From Brevundimonas sp. (GTDB taxonomy: Bacteria; Pseudomonadota; Alphaproteobacteria; Caulobacterales; Caulobacteraceae): a DNA stretch of 44,833 nucleotides. Both the position numbers and the translations under genes were made by a program. Of the stretch, positions 8,318 through 15,795 are shown piece by piece. The stretch covers positions 1-44,833 of the forward strand of contig NZ_JAQSDY010000011.1 in the NCBI RefSeq assembly GCF_029946145.1, in the 5' to 3' direction. How positions within the stretch are numbered: position 1 is the first letter of the stretch; each line of letters starts with the position of its first letter. Under the pieces are notes generated by a model, which had not been told where the DNA came from, did not search any database, and worked only from the letters and a program-made list of their open reading frames with translations.

Positions 8318-8944
8318 ATGCCCGACCTCGACCTGTCTTCCGTCAGCGCCGCCGCGGGGCCGTTGCAGACCTGGATCCTGCCTGCCCTGCTGGGGCTGGG
8401 ACTGGCGTCGGCGACGGGCCTGCGGACCTTTCTGCCGCTGCTGATGCTGGCGTTGGCGGCGCGGTTCGAGATGTTCGGCGTGCGTCTGATCGATCAGATG
8501 GACTGGCTGGTCTCGTGGCCGGCCATCGCGGCCCTGACCACCGCCACGGTCGCCGAGTTCGCGGGCGACAAGGTGCCGGCCATCGACCACGCGCTGAACG
8601 CCGTCGGCTATGTCACCCGACCGGTGGCGGGGGCCGTGGCGGCGGGCAGCGTGTTCTGGGGCGTGGACCCGGCGGCCGCGGCCATCGCCGGGATCATCGT
8701 CGGCGCGCCGGCGGCCCTGGCCTTCAACGCGGCGCAGACGGGGGTGCGGGTGGGATCGACGGCCATGACCGCAGGGCTGGGCAATCCAGTGGTGTCGCTG
8801 GTCGAGGATTTCCTGGCCTTCGTGACGGTGATGATCGCGTTTCTGGCGCCGATCCTGATCCCCATCGTGATGGTCGTCTTCGCGGTGCTGGTGTTCCGGC
8901 TGGCGCGGCGCATCCGCGACCGGAACGATCCAGGGCCGGCCTAG
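8318..8944 (+). CDS. DUF4126 family membrane protein
   Basis: A 208-residue protein with about five hydrophobic segments. The block GLGLASATGLRTFLPLLMLALAAR near residues 27-50, AEFAGDKVPAIDHALNAVG, and the AALAFNAAQTGVRVGSTAMTAGLGNPVVSLVED region are characteristic of DUF4126 membrane proteins of unknown function. The C-terminus is a long hydrophobic helix followed by a basic tail. I chose the ATG at 8318 (MPDLDLSS). The stop codon shares bases with the stop of the opposing gene: the two genes overlap tail to tail by 4 bases. Confidence 0.82.
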   Translation: MPDLDLSSVSAAAGPLQTWILPALLGLGLASATGLRTFLPLLMLALAARFEMFGVRLIDQMDWLVSWPAIAALTTATVAEFAGDKVPAIDHALNAVGYVTRPVAGAVAAGSVFWGVDPAAAAIAGIIVGAPAALAFNAAQTGVRVGSTAMTAGLGNPVVSLVEDFLAFVTVMIAFLAPILIPIVMVVFAVLVFRLARRIRDRNDPGPA

Positions 8945-9252
8945 AGGCTGCGGCCGACGATGGCCTTCAGGGTTTGCGCCCTGGCGGGCAGGTCGGACGC
9001 CAGCCGGCCCGCCAGTTCGCGGGCGCCGACGGGATAGGCGTCGCCTCCCCGGGCGATCTCCTCCGCCATGGCGGAGGCCTGCATCAGGACCTTTTCCAGG
9101 GCCTCGACCTGTTCAACCGCGAGGGCGCGGGCTTCCATCTGAAGCCGTTTGACGCGGTCCGAAGTGGTCTCGGGCGCGCGCATCAGATCGTAGATTTCGG
9201 ACTCGGCCGCGACCAGGCGAAGGTCGGGTTTGGCGGTCGGGTTCTTGGTCAT
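8941..9252 (-). CDS. Small helical protein of unknown function
   Basis: This 103-residue protein is predicted to be almost entirely alpha-helical, with a heptad-like middle (RVKRLQMEARALAVEQVEALEKVLMQASAMAEEIARGG) that could be a coiled coil. It has no signal peptide or membrane helix. I do not recognise a family. The ATG at 9250-9252 (MTKNPTAKPDLRL) is preceded by a Shine-Dalgarno sequence held in the loop of a perfect hairpin. Its 3' end overlaps the DUF4126 gene by 4 bases. Confidence 0.65.
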   Translation of the reverse strand: MTKNPTAKPDLRLVAAESEIYDLMRAPETTSDRVKRLQMEARALAVEQVEALEKVLMQASAMAEEIARGGDAYPVGARELAGRLASDLPARAQTLKAIVGRSL

Positions 9253-9255
9253 GGG

Positions 9256-9275
9256 TTCAGGTCTCCTGACCTGAA
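9256..9275 (-). promoter_or_regulatory. Hairpin presenting the Shine-Dalgarno in its loop
   Basis: On the minus strand TTCAGGTC, loop AGGA, GACCTGAA forms a perfect 8-bp stem with a 4-base loop. It ends 3 bases before the ATG at 9252. The loop is the AGGA of the only plausible ribosome binding site (AGGAG, 10 bases before ATG). This could control translation by temperature or by a loop-binding protein or RNA. Confidence 0.55.
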
Positions 9276-9354
9276 GCAATGCGAAGCGCCGCCGTGGCGT
9301 TCCCGCTTTAACCCTCTCGGACGCGTCATCCGCGCGGGCTGTGACTCCGGTGCA

Positions 9355-10380
9355 TCAGGCGGCCTCGCCACGCCGGTCCAGGCGGGACTCGGCCTCACGC
9401 ACGGCGTCCACAGCCTTGTCCACAACCTCGAGCCCGGCGCCCGGGCGAATGGCCTCGACGGTCAGGATGCGGCGGAAGGCGCGGGCCCCGGCGCGGCCGT
9501 GCATCACGCCCAGCATGTGGCGGGTCATGGCCGCCAGATGGACGCCCTCGGCCAGACGCGCGGCCATGTAGGGACGGTAGGCGTCGATGGCTCCGAAGGC
9601 GTCGACATCGGGCGTCGCCGCGCCATACAGGCGACGGTCGGCCTGGCCGAGAATGGCGGGCTCGTGATAGGCGGCGCGGCCCAGCATGACGCCGTCCAGC
9701 CGGACCCCGTCGCCAGGATCGTCATGGGCGTCCAGATGCGCCTCGGCCTCGTCCAGCGAGGCGATTCCGCCGTTGATCGAGATCGACAGATGCGGCCGCT
9801 CGCGCTTCAGCCGCCGCACCAGCGCATAGTCGAGCGGGGGCACGTCGCGGTTCTCCCTGGGCGACAGACCCTTCAGCCAGGCCATGCGGGCGTGGACGAT
9901 GAAGGTCCCGATCCCGGCGGCGGCGCAGGCGTCGACGGTTTCGAACAGCGAGACCCGCGGGTCCTGATCGTCGACGCCGATGCGGCATTTGACCGTGGCG
10001 GGGACGGAGACGGCGTCCTTGATGGCGGCCATGCAGTCCGCGACCAGCTGCGGCTCGCGCATCAGGCAGGCGCCGAAGCGGCCGGACTGGACCCGGTCGG
10101 AGGGGCAGCCGACGTTCAGATTGATCTCGTCATAGCCGAAGGCCGCGCCGATGCGGGCGGCCTCGGCCAGCTGATCCGGATCGGAACCGCCGAGTTGCAA
10201 CGCCACCGGATGCTCGACCGCGTCGAAGCCCAGCAGGCGCTGGTGGTCGCCGTGCAGGATCGCCGGGGCCGTGACCATCTCGGTGTAGAGCAGGGCGTTC
10301 GTCGTCAGGGCGCGATGGAACGCCCGGCAATGCCGGTCGGTCCAGTCCATCATGGGCGCGATCGAGAGGCGGCGGTTCAT
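9355..10380 (-). CDS. dusA: tRNA-dihydrouridine(20/20a) synthase DusA
   Basis: DusA uses FMN and NADPH to reduce uridine 20/20a in the tRNA D-loop. The 341-residue protein shows the TIM-barrel flavin enzyme landmarks: SIAPMMDWTDRHCR at the N-terminus, YDEINLNVGCPSDRVQSGRFGACLM with the catalytic-loop cysteine (Cys105), and CRIGVDD. It also has the FIVHARMAWLKGLSPREN segment, diagnostic for the A subgroup, and SINGGI. The ATG at 10378-10380 begins MNRRLSIAP. The gene follows the CPA2 antiporter by about 40 bases on the same strand. Confidence 0.95.
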   Translation of the reverse strand: MNRRLSIAPMMDWTDRHCRAFHRALTTNALLYTEMVTAPAILHGDHQRLLGFDAVEHPVALQLGGSDPDQLAEAARIGAAFGYDEINLNVGCPSDRVQSGRFGACLMREPQLVADCMAAIKDAVSVPATVKCRIGVDDQDPRVSLFETVDACAAAGIGTFIVHARMAWLKGLSPRENRDVPPLDYALVRRLKRERPHLSISINGGIASLDEAEAHLDAHDDPGDGVRLDGVMLGRAAYHEPAILGQADRRLYGAATPDVDAFGAIDAYRPYMAARLAEGVHLAAMTRHMLGVMHGRAGARAFRRILTVEAIRPGAGLEVVDKAVDAVREAESRLDRRGEAA

Positions 10381-10420
10381 CGGGCGCGGGCTCTACACCA
10401 AAGCGGCGGCCGATGCGACA

Positions 10421-12277
10421 TCAGACGCCGGCCTTCTGCCGCTCCTCGCCGTCCTCCAGCGCCTCGGCGGCTTCCTCGTTGAGCGCCTGGCCCTCGCGGC
10501 GGGGTTTGACATAGGGCTCGGGACGGGTGGTGCGGATGTTGCCGCGCATCAACGAGCGGCCCCCCCGGATGCCTTCGGCCAGCTGAAGGTCGAAGCGCGC
10601 CTCGTCGCGGCGACGCACGTCCTCGATGGTGTCGCGCGCCTCCTCCTCGGAGAAGCCCAGGTCGATCAGCACCTGATAGCCGAACACCAGGGCGCTCTCG
10701 AAGGTCTCGCGCAGCTGGTATTCGACGCCGGCCTGGACGAGGCGGATGGAGTGGCCGCGGTCGAAGGCGCGGACGAACAGTTTGGTCAGGGGGAAGGCTT
10801 CCTTGACCACCGACACGATCTGGTCGGCGACCTCGGGCTTGTCGACGCAGACCAGAATGGTCTCCGCCTTCCCGGCGCCGGAAGCGCGCAGCACGTCCAG
10901 CCGCGAGCCGTCGCCGTAATAGACCTTGAAGCCGAACGTGCCGGCGGCCTGGATCATCTCGACGTCCGTATCGATGATGGAGACATCGACATCGCGCGCC
11001 AGCAGGGGTTGGGACACCACCTGGGCGAAACGGCCGAAGCCGATGATCAGCACGCGCTCGCGCAGGTCGCGGGCGTGGTCCACGCCATCCGCGTCGTCCG
11101 CCGACAGGGATTCGTCGGGCCGCAGCCGGTCGGCCAGCATGACCCGGAGCGGAGTCAGGGCCATGGACAGGATGACCACCGCCGACAGGATCGCGGCCGT
11201 TCGGGCGTCGAACAGGCCCAGGACGAAGGCGGTGGAATACAGAACGAAGGCGAACTCGCCCCCCTCGCCCATCAGGGCGGCGCGCAGCAGGCCTTCGCCG
11301 TGCTTCTGCCTGAGCCGGGCCACGGCGTAGACCGCGACCATCTTGGCGGTCATGAAGGCGGCCAGCCCGCCCAGCACCCAGGCCCAGTCGGCGACCACGA
11401 CACGCAGGTCCAGCGACATGCCGACGCTGAGGAAGAACAGACCCAGCAGGAGACCCCGGAACGGCTCCACGTCCGCCTCGAGCTGATGGCGGAAGGTCGA
11501 TTCCGACAGCAGCACGCCGGCCAGGAAGGCCCCCATGGCCATCGACAGCCCGCCGAGGTTCATGGCCCAGGCCGCGCCCAGCACGACCAGAAGGGCGCCC
11601 ATGGTCATGACCTCGCGCCCGCCGTAACGGGCCAGCAGGCGGAAGAAGGGGTTCACCACCCACCGGCCGGCGACATAGACCAGGGCCACGGCGGCCACGG
11701 CCAGACCGATGGTCATCCAGATCGGATTGCCGGTCTCGACCGCCGAGCCGTAGGTCCCGGCCAGAACCGCGATCAGGGCCAGCAGCGGCACGATGGCGAG
11801 GTCTTCGAACAGCAGTATCGAGACCACCCGCTGCCCCGCGGGGTCGGCGTTCTCGTTGCGCTCTTCCAGCAGCTGCATGACGATTGCGGTGGACGACAGG
11901 GCGAAGCCGAAACCGGCGATGACGGCGGCGTGCCAGGCCAGCCCGGCCAGCATGGCGATGCCTGTCAGCAGGATGGCGCAGGCCAGGACCTGGACGGCGC
12001 CCAGACCGAATATCTCCTTGCGCAGGCTCCACAAACGGGCGGGCCGCATCTCCAGTCCGATGATGAACAGGAACATGACCACGCCGAACTCGGCGACGTG
12101 CAGCACCGACTCCGGATCGTCCACCACGCCCAGCACCGAAGGCCCGATCAGCAGGCCGGCGGCGAGATAGCCGAGCACGGCGCCCAGACCGAAACGGCGG
12201 AACAGGGTGGCGGCCACGACCATGGCGGCCAGCAGGGCCACCGCGTGGCCCAGACCCATGCTGGTCGTCTCGTGCAT
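10421..12277 (-). CDS. CPA2-family K+(monovalent cation)/H+ antiporter, KefB/KefC-like
   Basis: The 618-residue inner-membrane protein has two parts. Residues 1-380 form about twelve hydrophobic helices of a Na+/H+ exchanger domain (FGLGAVLGYLAAGLLIGPSVLG, FLFIIGLEM, GFALSSTAIVMQLL, ALMGEGGEFAFVL). A C-terminal TrkA-N/RCK domain begins at RVLIIGFGRFAQVV and binds a nucleotide. It probably exports K+ in exchange for H+ under electrophilic or pH stress. The last 70 residues are charged and likely cytosolic. The start is the ATG at 12275-12277 (MHETTSMGLGH). The same frame runs open far upstream, but that part is antisense to the VWA gene. It is transcribed with dusA, and divergently from the VWA gene. 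Confidence 0.9.
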   Translation of the reverse strand: MHETTSMGLGHAVALLAAMVVAATLFRRFGLGAVLGYLAAGLLIGPSVLGVVDDPESVLHVAEFGVVMFLFIIGLEMRPARLWSLRKEIFGLGAVQVLACAILLTGIAMLAGLAWHAAVIAGFGFALSSTAIVMQLLEERNENADPAGQRVVSILLFEDLAIVPLLALIAVLAGTYGSAVETGNPIWMTIGLAVAAVALVYVAGRWVVNPFFRLLARYGGREVMTMGALLVVLGAAWAMNLGGLSMAMGAFLAGVLLSESTFRHQLEADVEPFRGLLLGLFFLSVGMSLDLRVVVADWAWVLGGLAAFMTAKMVAVYAVARLRQKHGEGLLRAALMGEGGEFAFVLYSTAFVLGLFDARTAAILSAVVILSMALTPLRVMLADRLRPDESLSADDADGVDHARDLRERVLIIGFGRFAQVVSQPLLARDVDVSIIDTDVEMIQAAGTFGFKVYYGDGSRLDVLRASGAGKAETILVCVDKPEVADQIVSVVKEAFPLTKLFVRAFDRGHSIRLVQAGVEYQLRETFESALVFGYQVLIDLGFSEEEARDTIEDVRRRDEARFDLQLAEGIRGGRSLMRGNIRTTRPEPYVKPRREGQALNEEAAEALEDGEERQKAGV

Positions 12278-12427
12278 GCCGGTCCCCTGTTGCGAGGCCG
12301 GATAGTGGGGGGTGATGCGCGGTTGCGCCACCCCGCGATTGTCGAACGCCGTCCGCCGAGAACGCCACAGTTTCGCCCGAGACGGGTCCGCCTCATGATG
12401 ATCTGACAACCTAGGAGAGATGCGCCG
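12278..12427. promoter_or_regulatory. Divergent intergenic region
   Basis: These 150 bases separate the antiporter (minus) from the VWA gene (plus) and must hold both promoters. A CTAGGAGAG ribosome binding site lies before the VWA start. I see no convincing -35/-10 pair and no long inverted repeat. Confidence 0.4.
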
Positions 12428-14266
12428 ATGACCGTCGTTCCGCTGAAACAGGCCATGGCCGGGGTGATGAGCCTGGCGTTGGCGTCTCCCGTCGCCCCCG
12501 GCGCGCTGGCGCAGTCCGGCGGGAGGCCGATCGATCCCGACAAACCGTCGGACGGCGTGGTCTCCGCCGCGGCCTGCGCGCCCTTCGGCTTCAACATTCC
12601 CGACCGGACATCGCTGGAGCACGTCGTGGTCACGGGCAGCCGCATAACCCCCGGCGCGCCGGTCACGGGCGGACCGCCCCCGCCCATGCCAATGGCTCCC
12701 CCACCTCCGCCTCCGCCACCGCCACCGCCGGCCTATGTCGCAGCGAACGGGACCCTCGCCATAGCGCCCACCCAGCGCCAGGACCGGCTCGCCCCTGCCT
12801 CTCCTCCGGTCATCGGCCGGATCACGCAACCCGACACCGAACGCTATCCCGACGCCACGCCCAATCCGGTCCGGCGGGTGGCCGACGAGCCGGTCTCGAC
12901 CTTCTCGATCGACGTCGACACGGCCAGCTATTCCAATGTCCGGCGCTTCATCGACGAGGGCCGCGCCCCGCCCGCCGACGCCGTGCGGGTCGAGGAGATG
13001 ATCAATTATTTCGACTACGGCTATGACCGCCCGGCCTCGGCGACCCAGCCGTTCGCCGTCACCACGGCGGTCGCGGCCTCGCCGTGGTCGCCGGGCCGTC
13101 AGATCGTGCATGTGGGCCTGCAGGGCTATGAGCTGCCCGCCGACGAGCAGCGGCCCCTGAACCTGACCTTCATGGTCGACGTCTCCGGCTCGATGCAGAC
13201 GGCCGACAAGCTGGCGCTGGCGAAGAAGTCGATGAACCTGATCATCGACCGGCTGCGGCCGCAGGACCGGGTGGCTGTCACCTTCTACGCCTCGGACGTC
13301 GGCACCGCCGTGGGGCCCACGCCCGGCGACCAGAAGCTGAAGCTGCGCTGCGCCGTCGAGACGCTGAACGCCGGCGGCTCGACCGCCGGGGCGCAGGGGA
13401 TGGTCAACGCCTACCAGCAGGCCGAGGCCGCCTTCGGCCGCGACAAGGTCAACCGGATCCTGATGTTCACCGACGGCGACTTCAACGTCGGCGTGACCGA
13501 CAACCAGCGGATCGAGGACTATGTCGCCGCCAAGCGGGGCACGGGCATCTATCTGTCGGTCTACGGCTTCGGGCGCGGCAACTACCAGGACGACCGGATG
13601 CAGACGATCGCCCAGGCGGGCAACGGCGTGGCGGCCTATGTCGACGACCTGAACGAGGCGCGGCGGCTGTTCGGCCCGGCCTTCGGAAGGGGCGCCTTCC
13701 CCATCGCCGACGACGTCAAGATCCAGGTCGAGTTCAATCCGGCGCGGGTCAGCGAATATCGCCTGATCGGCTACGAGACCCGGTTGCTGAACGAGGAGGA
13801 TTTCGCCAACGACCGCATCGACGCGGGCGAGGTCGGGTCCGGCGCCTCGGTCACGGCGCTCTACGAGATCACGCCGGTCGGCGGTCCCAGCCAGATTCCG
13901 GAGCGGCGCTATGACCAGAACCGGATCGGCGTCGGCGGCGGCGATCCGGACGGCGAGGTCGGCTTCGTCCAGGTGCGCTACAAGCTGCCGGGCGAGCGGG
14001 ACTCGCGGCTGATGCAGCATGTGCTGTCCAACGCCGGGGGCGGCCGGGTCAGCGCCCAGCCGCCGGAAAGCACGCGCTGGGCCATGGCGGTCGCGGCCTT
14101 CGGCCAGCGGCTGCGAGGCGATCCGTGGATGGCGGAAGGCTATGGCTGGAACGACATCCTCGAACAGGCGCAAGGGGCGCGCGGCGAGGACCCGTACGGT
14201 GAACGGGCCGAGTTCGTGCAGATGGTCAGGGCGGCGCAGGGGCTGCCGGCGCGGGCGAGGCCGTAA
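12428..14266 (+). CDS. Exported von Willebrand factor A protein, YfbK type (DUF3520)
   Basis: The 612-residue protein begins with a signal peptide (cleavage probably after ALAQ, residue 29). It then has VVVTGSRI (66-73), which resembles the start of TonB-dependent receptors, and a Pro-rich linker with eleven consecutive prolines at 91-101. A VWA N-terminal domain follows (STFSIDVDTASYSNVRRF, VRVEEMINYFDYGY), then a VWA domain with MIDAS motif DVSGS (251-255) and TDGDFNVG. The C-terminal DUF3520 domain includes RYKLPG and AVAAFGQRLRG. It probably binds a divalent metal and a protein partner in the envelope; the partner is unknown. The ribosome binding site is AGGAGA. The stop lies 6 bases before a palindromic repeat pair. 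Confidence 0.9.
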   Translation: MTVVPLKQAMAGVMSLALASPVAPGALAQSGGRPIDPDKPSDGVVSAAACAPFGFNIPDRTSLEHVVVTGSRITPGAPVTGGPPPPMPMAPPPPPPPPPPPAYVAANGTLAIAPTQRQDRLAPASPPVIGRITQPDTERYPDATPNPVRRVADEPVSTFSIDVDTASYSNVRRFIDEGRAPPADAVRVEEMINYFDYGYDRPASATQPFAVTTAVAASPWSPGRQIVHVGLQGYELPADEQRPLNLTFMVDVSGSMQTADKLALAKKSMNLIIDRLRPQDRVAVTFYASDVGTAVGPTPGDQKLKLRCAVETLNAGGSTAGAQGMVNAYQQAEAAFGRDKVNRILMFTDGDFNVGVTDNQRIEDYVAAKRGTGIYLSVYGFGRGNYQDDRMQTIAQAGNGVAAYVDDLNEARRLFGPAFGRGAFPIADDVKIQVEFNPARVSEYRLIGYETRLLNEEDFANDRIDAGEVGSGASVTALYEITPVGGPSQIPERRYDQNRIGVGGGDPDGEVGFVQVRYKLPGERDSRLMQHVLSNAGGGRVSAQPPESTRWAMAVAAFGQRLRGDPWMAEGYGWNDILEQAQGARGEDPYGERAEFVQMVRAAQGLPARARP

Positions 14267-14272
14267 CGATTC

Positions 14273-14420
14273 CCTTCTCCCCTCGGGGGAGAAGGTGGGC
14301 CGCGAAGCGGCTCGGATGAGGGGGCTTTCGCCGATACGACACGGCGGCTGGCGAGCGAACCGAGCCAGCCCCCTCATCCGTCAGGCCGCGCCTGACACCT
14401 TCTCCCCCGAGGGGAGAAGG
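14273..14420. repeat. Paired palindromic repeats, family 2 (gene-less)
   Basis: Two 52-bp units in inverted orientation (14273-14324 and 14369-14420) flank 44 bases. Each unit has an outer hairpin CCTTCTCCCC/GGGGAGAAGG, a variable central hairpin and a GGATGAGGGGG tail. The central hairpin is GGCCGC-GAA-GCGGCT on the left and GTCAGGC-CGC-GCCTGAC on the right. The whole lies between the VWA stop and the next GTG start. The layout matches the repeats that flank the DUF559 gene at 28087-28541, but the sequence belongs to a different subfamily. It could also act as a transcription terminator or RNA-processing signal. Confidence 0.85.
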
Positions 14421-14462
14421 ACGAGGGTCGCGCCGGCTATCGATCCCGCATAGCTTCCTGAC

Positions 14463-15653
14463 GTGACCGAAACCCTCTCCCCCAGAACCGCACGCCGCAT
14501 CGCCCTGGCCGCCCAGGGCTTCGGCAAGCTCCGCCCGGCGGCGCCCGGACGGACCCATGTCCGCGACGTCGCGCGCCGCCTGGGCGTGATCCAGATCGAC
14601 AGCGTCAATGTGGTGACGCGGACCCACTATCTGCCTGCCTTCTCGCGGCTGGGCGACTATCCGCGCGAGGCGCTGGAGGCCGAGGCCTGGGGGGCGCGCC
14701 GCGGTCTGTTCGAATACTGGGGACATGAGGCGTCGCTGTTGCCGCTGGAGATGCAGCCGCTGCTGCGCTGGCGGATGGAGCGGGCGCGCGGCGGGGCCAT
14801 GTGGACCGGGCTGTCCCGGTTCGGACGCGAGAAACGGGACTATATCGACGGGGTCCTGGCCCGGATCGAACGGCGCGGACCGGTGACCGGCGCGGACTTC
14901 GCGGAGGGTCCGCGCGGGGCGCCCGGCTGGTGGTCATGGTCAGACGGCAAGCGGGCGCTGGAATGGTTGTTCTGGTCCGGACTGATCACCACGAAGACGC
15001 GCAATGGCTTCGAGCGGGTCTATGACCTGACGGAACGGGCCCTGCCCGCCCGGATCGTCGACCTGCCGACACCCGACGACGCGGACGCCCAGCGCGAACT
15101 GGTGCGCATTTCGGCGCGGGCCATGGGGGTGGCGACGGGAGCCGATCTGCGGGACTATTTCCGGCTGCCGCTGGCCGACACGCGCGAACGGGTGGCGGAG
15201 CTGGTCGAGGCCGGGGAGCTGACGCCGGTGTCAGTGAAAGGATGGCGGCAGCCGGCCTATGTCGCCGTCGGCGCAAGGACGCCGCGCAAGGTGGCCGGTG
15301 CGGCCCTGCTGTCGCCCTTCGACAATCTGATCTGGGCGCGCGACCGGACCGAGCGCCTGTTCGACGTGAAGGTGCGGCTGGAAATCTACACCCCGGCCCA
15401 CAAGCGGGCCCACGGCTATTACGTCCTGCCCTTCCTCGAGGACGAGGCGATCACGGCGCGGGTCGATCTGAAGTCGGACCGCAAGGCGGCGAGACTGCTG
15501 GTGCAGGCGGCGTGGCGCGAGCCGGACGCGACGGCGGAAACAGCCGTGCGGCTGGCGGCGGAGCTGCGGCGGATGGCGGGGTGGTTGGGGCTGGAGAGCG
15601 TCGAGGTGGTCGGCAAGGGCGACCTGGCCGCCGCACTGAAAGACGCGCTGTAG
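14463..15653 (+). CDS. Winged-helix DNA-glycosylase-like protein, YcaQ family
   Basis: The 396-residue protein matches the HTH_42/YcaQ-AlkX family, whose studied members unhook interstrand crosslinks and remove alkylated bases. Visible landmarks are the N-terminal ARRIALAAQGF, LGVIQIDSVNVVTRTHYLPAFSRLGDY, and RRGLFEYWGHEASLLPLEMQPLLRWRM. Further on are KRALEWLFWSGLI in a winged-helix segment, LLSPFDNLIWARDRTERLF, and the C-terminal YYVLPFLEDEAITARVDLKSDR. The QxD-type catalytic motif of YcaQ is probably the QID at about residue 44. Translation starts at GTG 14463. It sits alone between two palindromic repeat pairs. Confidence 0.88.
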   Translation: MTETLSPRTARRIALAAQGFGKLRPAAPGRTHVRDVARRLGVIQIDSVNVVTRTHYLPAFSRLGDYPREALEAEAWGARRGLFEYWGHEASLLPLEMQPLLRWRMERARGGAMWTGLSRFGREKRDYIDGVLARIERRGPVTGADFAEGPRGAPGWWSWSDGKRALEWLFWSGLITTKTRNGFERVYDLTERALPARIVDLPTPDDADAQRELVRISARAMGVATGADLRDYFRLPLADTRERVAELVEAGELTPVSVKGWRQPAYVAVGARTPRKVAGAALLSPFDNLIWARDRTERLFDVKVRLEIYTPAHKRAHGYYVLPFLEDEAITARVDLKSDRKAARLLVQAAWREPDATAETAVRLAAELRRMAGWLGLESVEVVGKGDLAAALKDAL

Positions 15654-15654
15654 C

Positions 15655-15790
15655 TCTCCCTCCCCCTGCATGGGGAGGGACGATGGCGAAGCCATCCGGG
15701 TGGGGTTCGAAGGGGCCGGAGCTCGGACTGACATGCCCCACCCTGTCGTCGCTGCGCGCCGACATCCCTCCCCACAAGGGGGAGGGAGAA
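15655..15790. repeat. Paired palindromic repeats, family 1 (gene-less)
   Basis: Inverted units at 15655-15705 and 15736-15790 flank 30 bases with no gene. Both carry the outer TCTCCCTCCCCC...GGGGAGGG hairpin and the GGGTGGGG tail found in the terminal repeats of the DUF559 element (28087-28541). The central hairpins differ: GATGGC-GAA-GCCATC on the left and TGTCG...CGACA on the right. The pair sits exactly between two convergent genes (YcaQ-like and ALDH), ending 5 bases before the ALDH stop. It could be a non-autonomous derivative of the DUF559 element, and may act as a two-way terminator. Confidence 0.85.
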
Positions 15791-15795
15791 GCAGG

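Noticed and set aside
8293..10482. 729-codon plus-strand frame across DUF4126 and dusA
   Set aside because: It is a frame-shifted or antisense shadow over two well-supported genes.
10352..12406. 684-codon plus-strand frame opposite the CPA2 antiporter
   Set aside because: The antiporter on the minus strand shows clear family motifs; the opposite frame has none.
10421..14377. Antiporter frame extended to 1318 codons
   Set aside because: The upstream 700 codons are antisense to the VWA gene and look like low-complexity shadow sequence. The antiporter starts at 12277.
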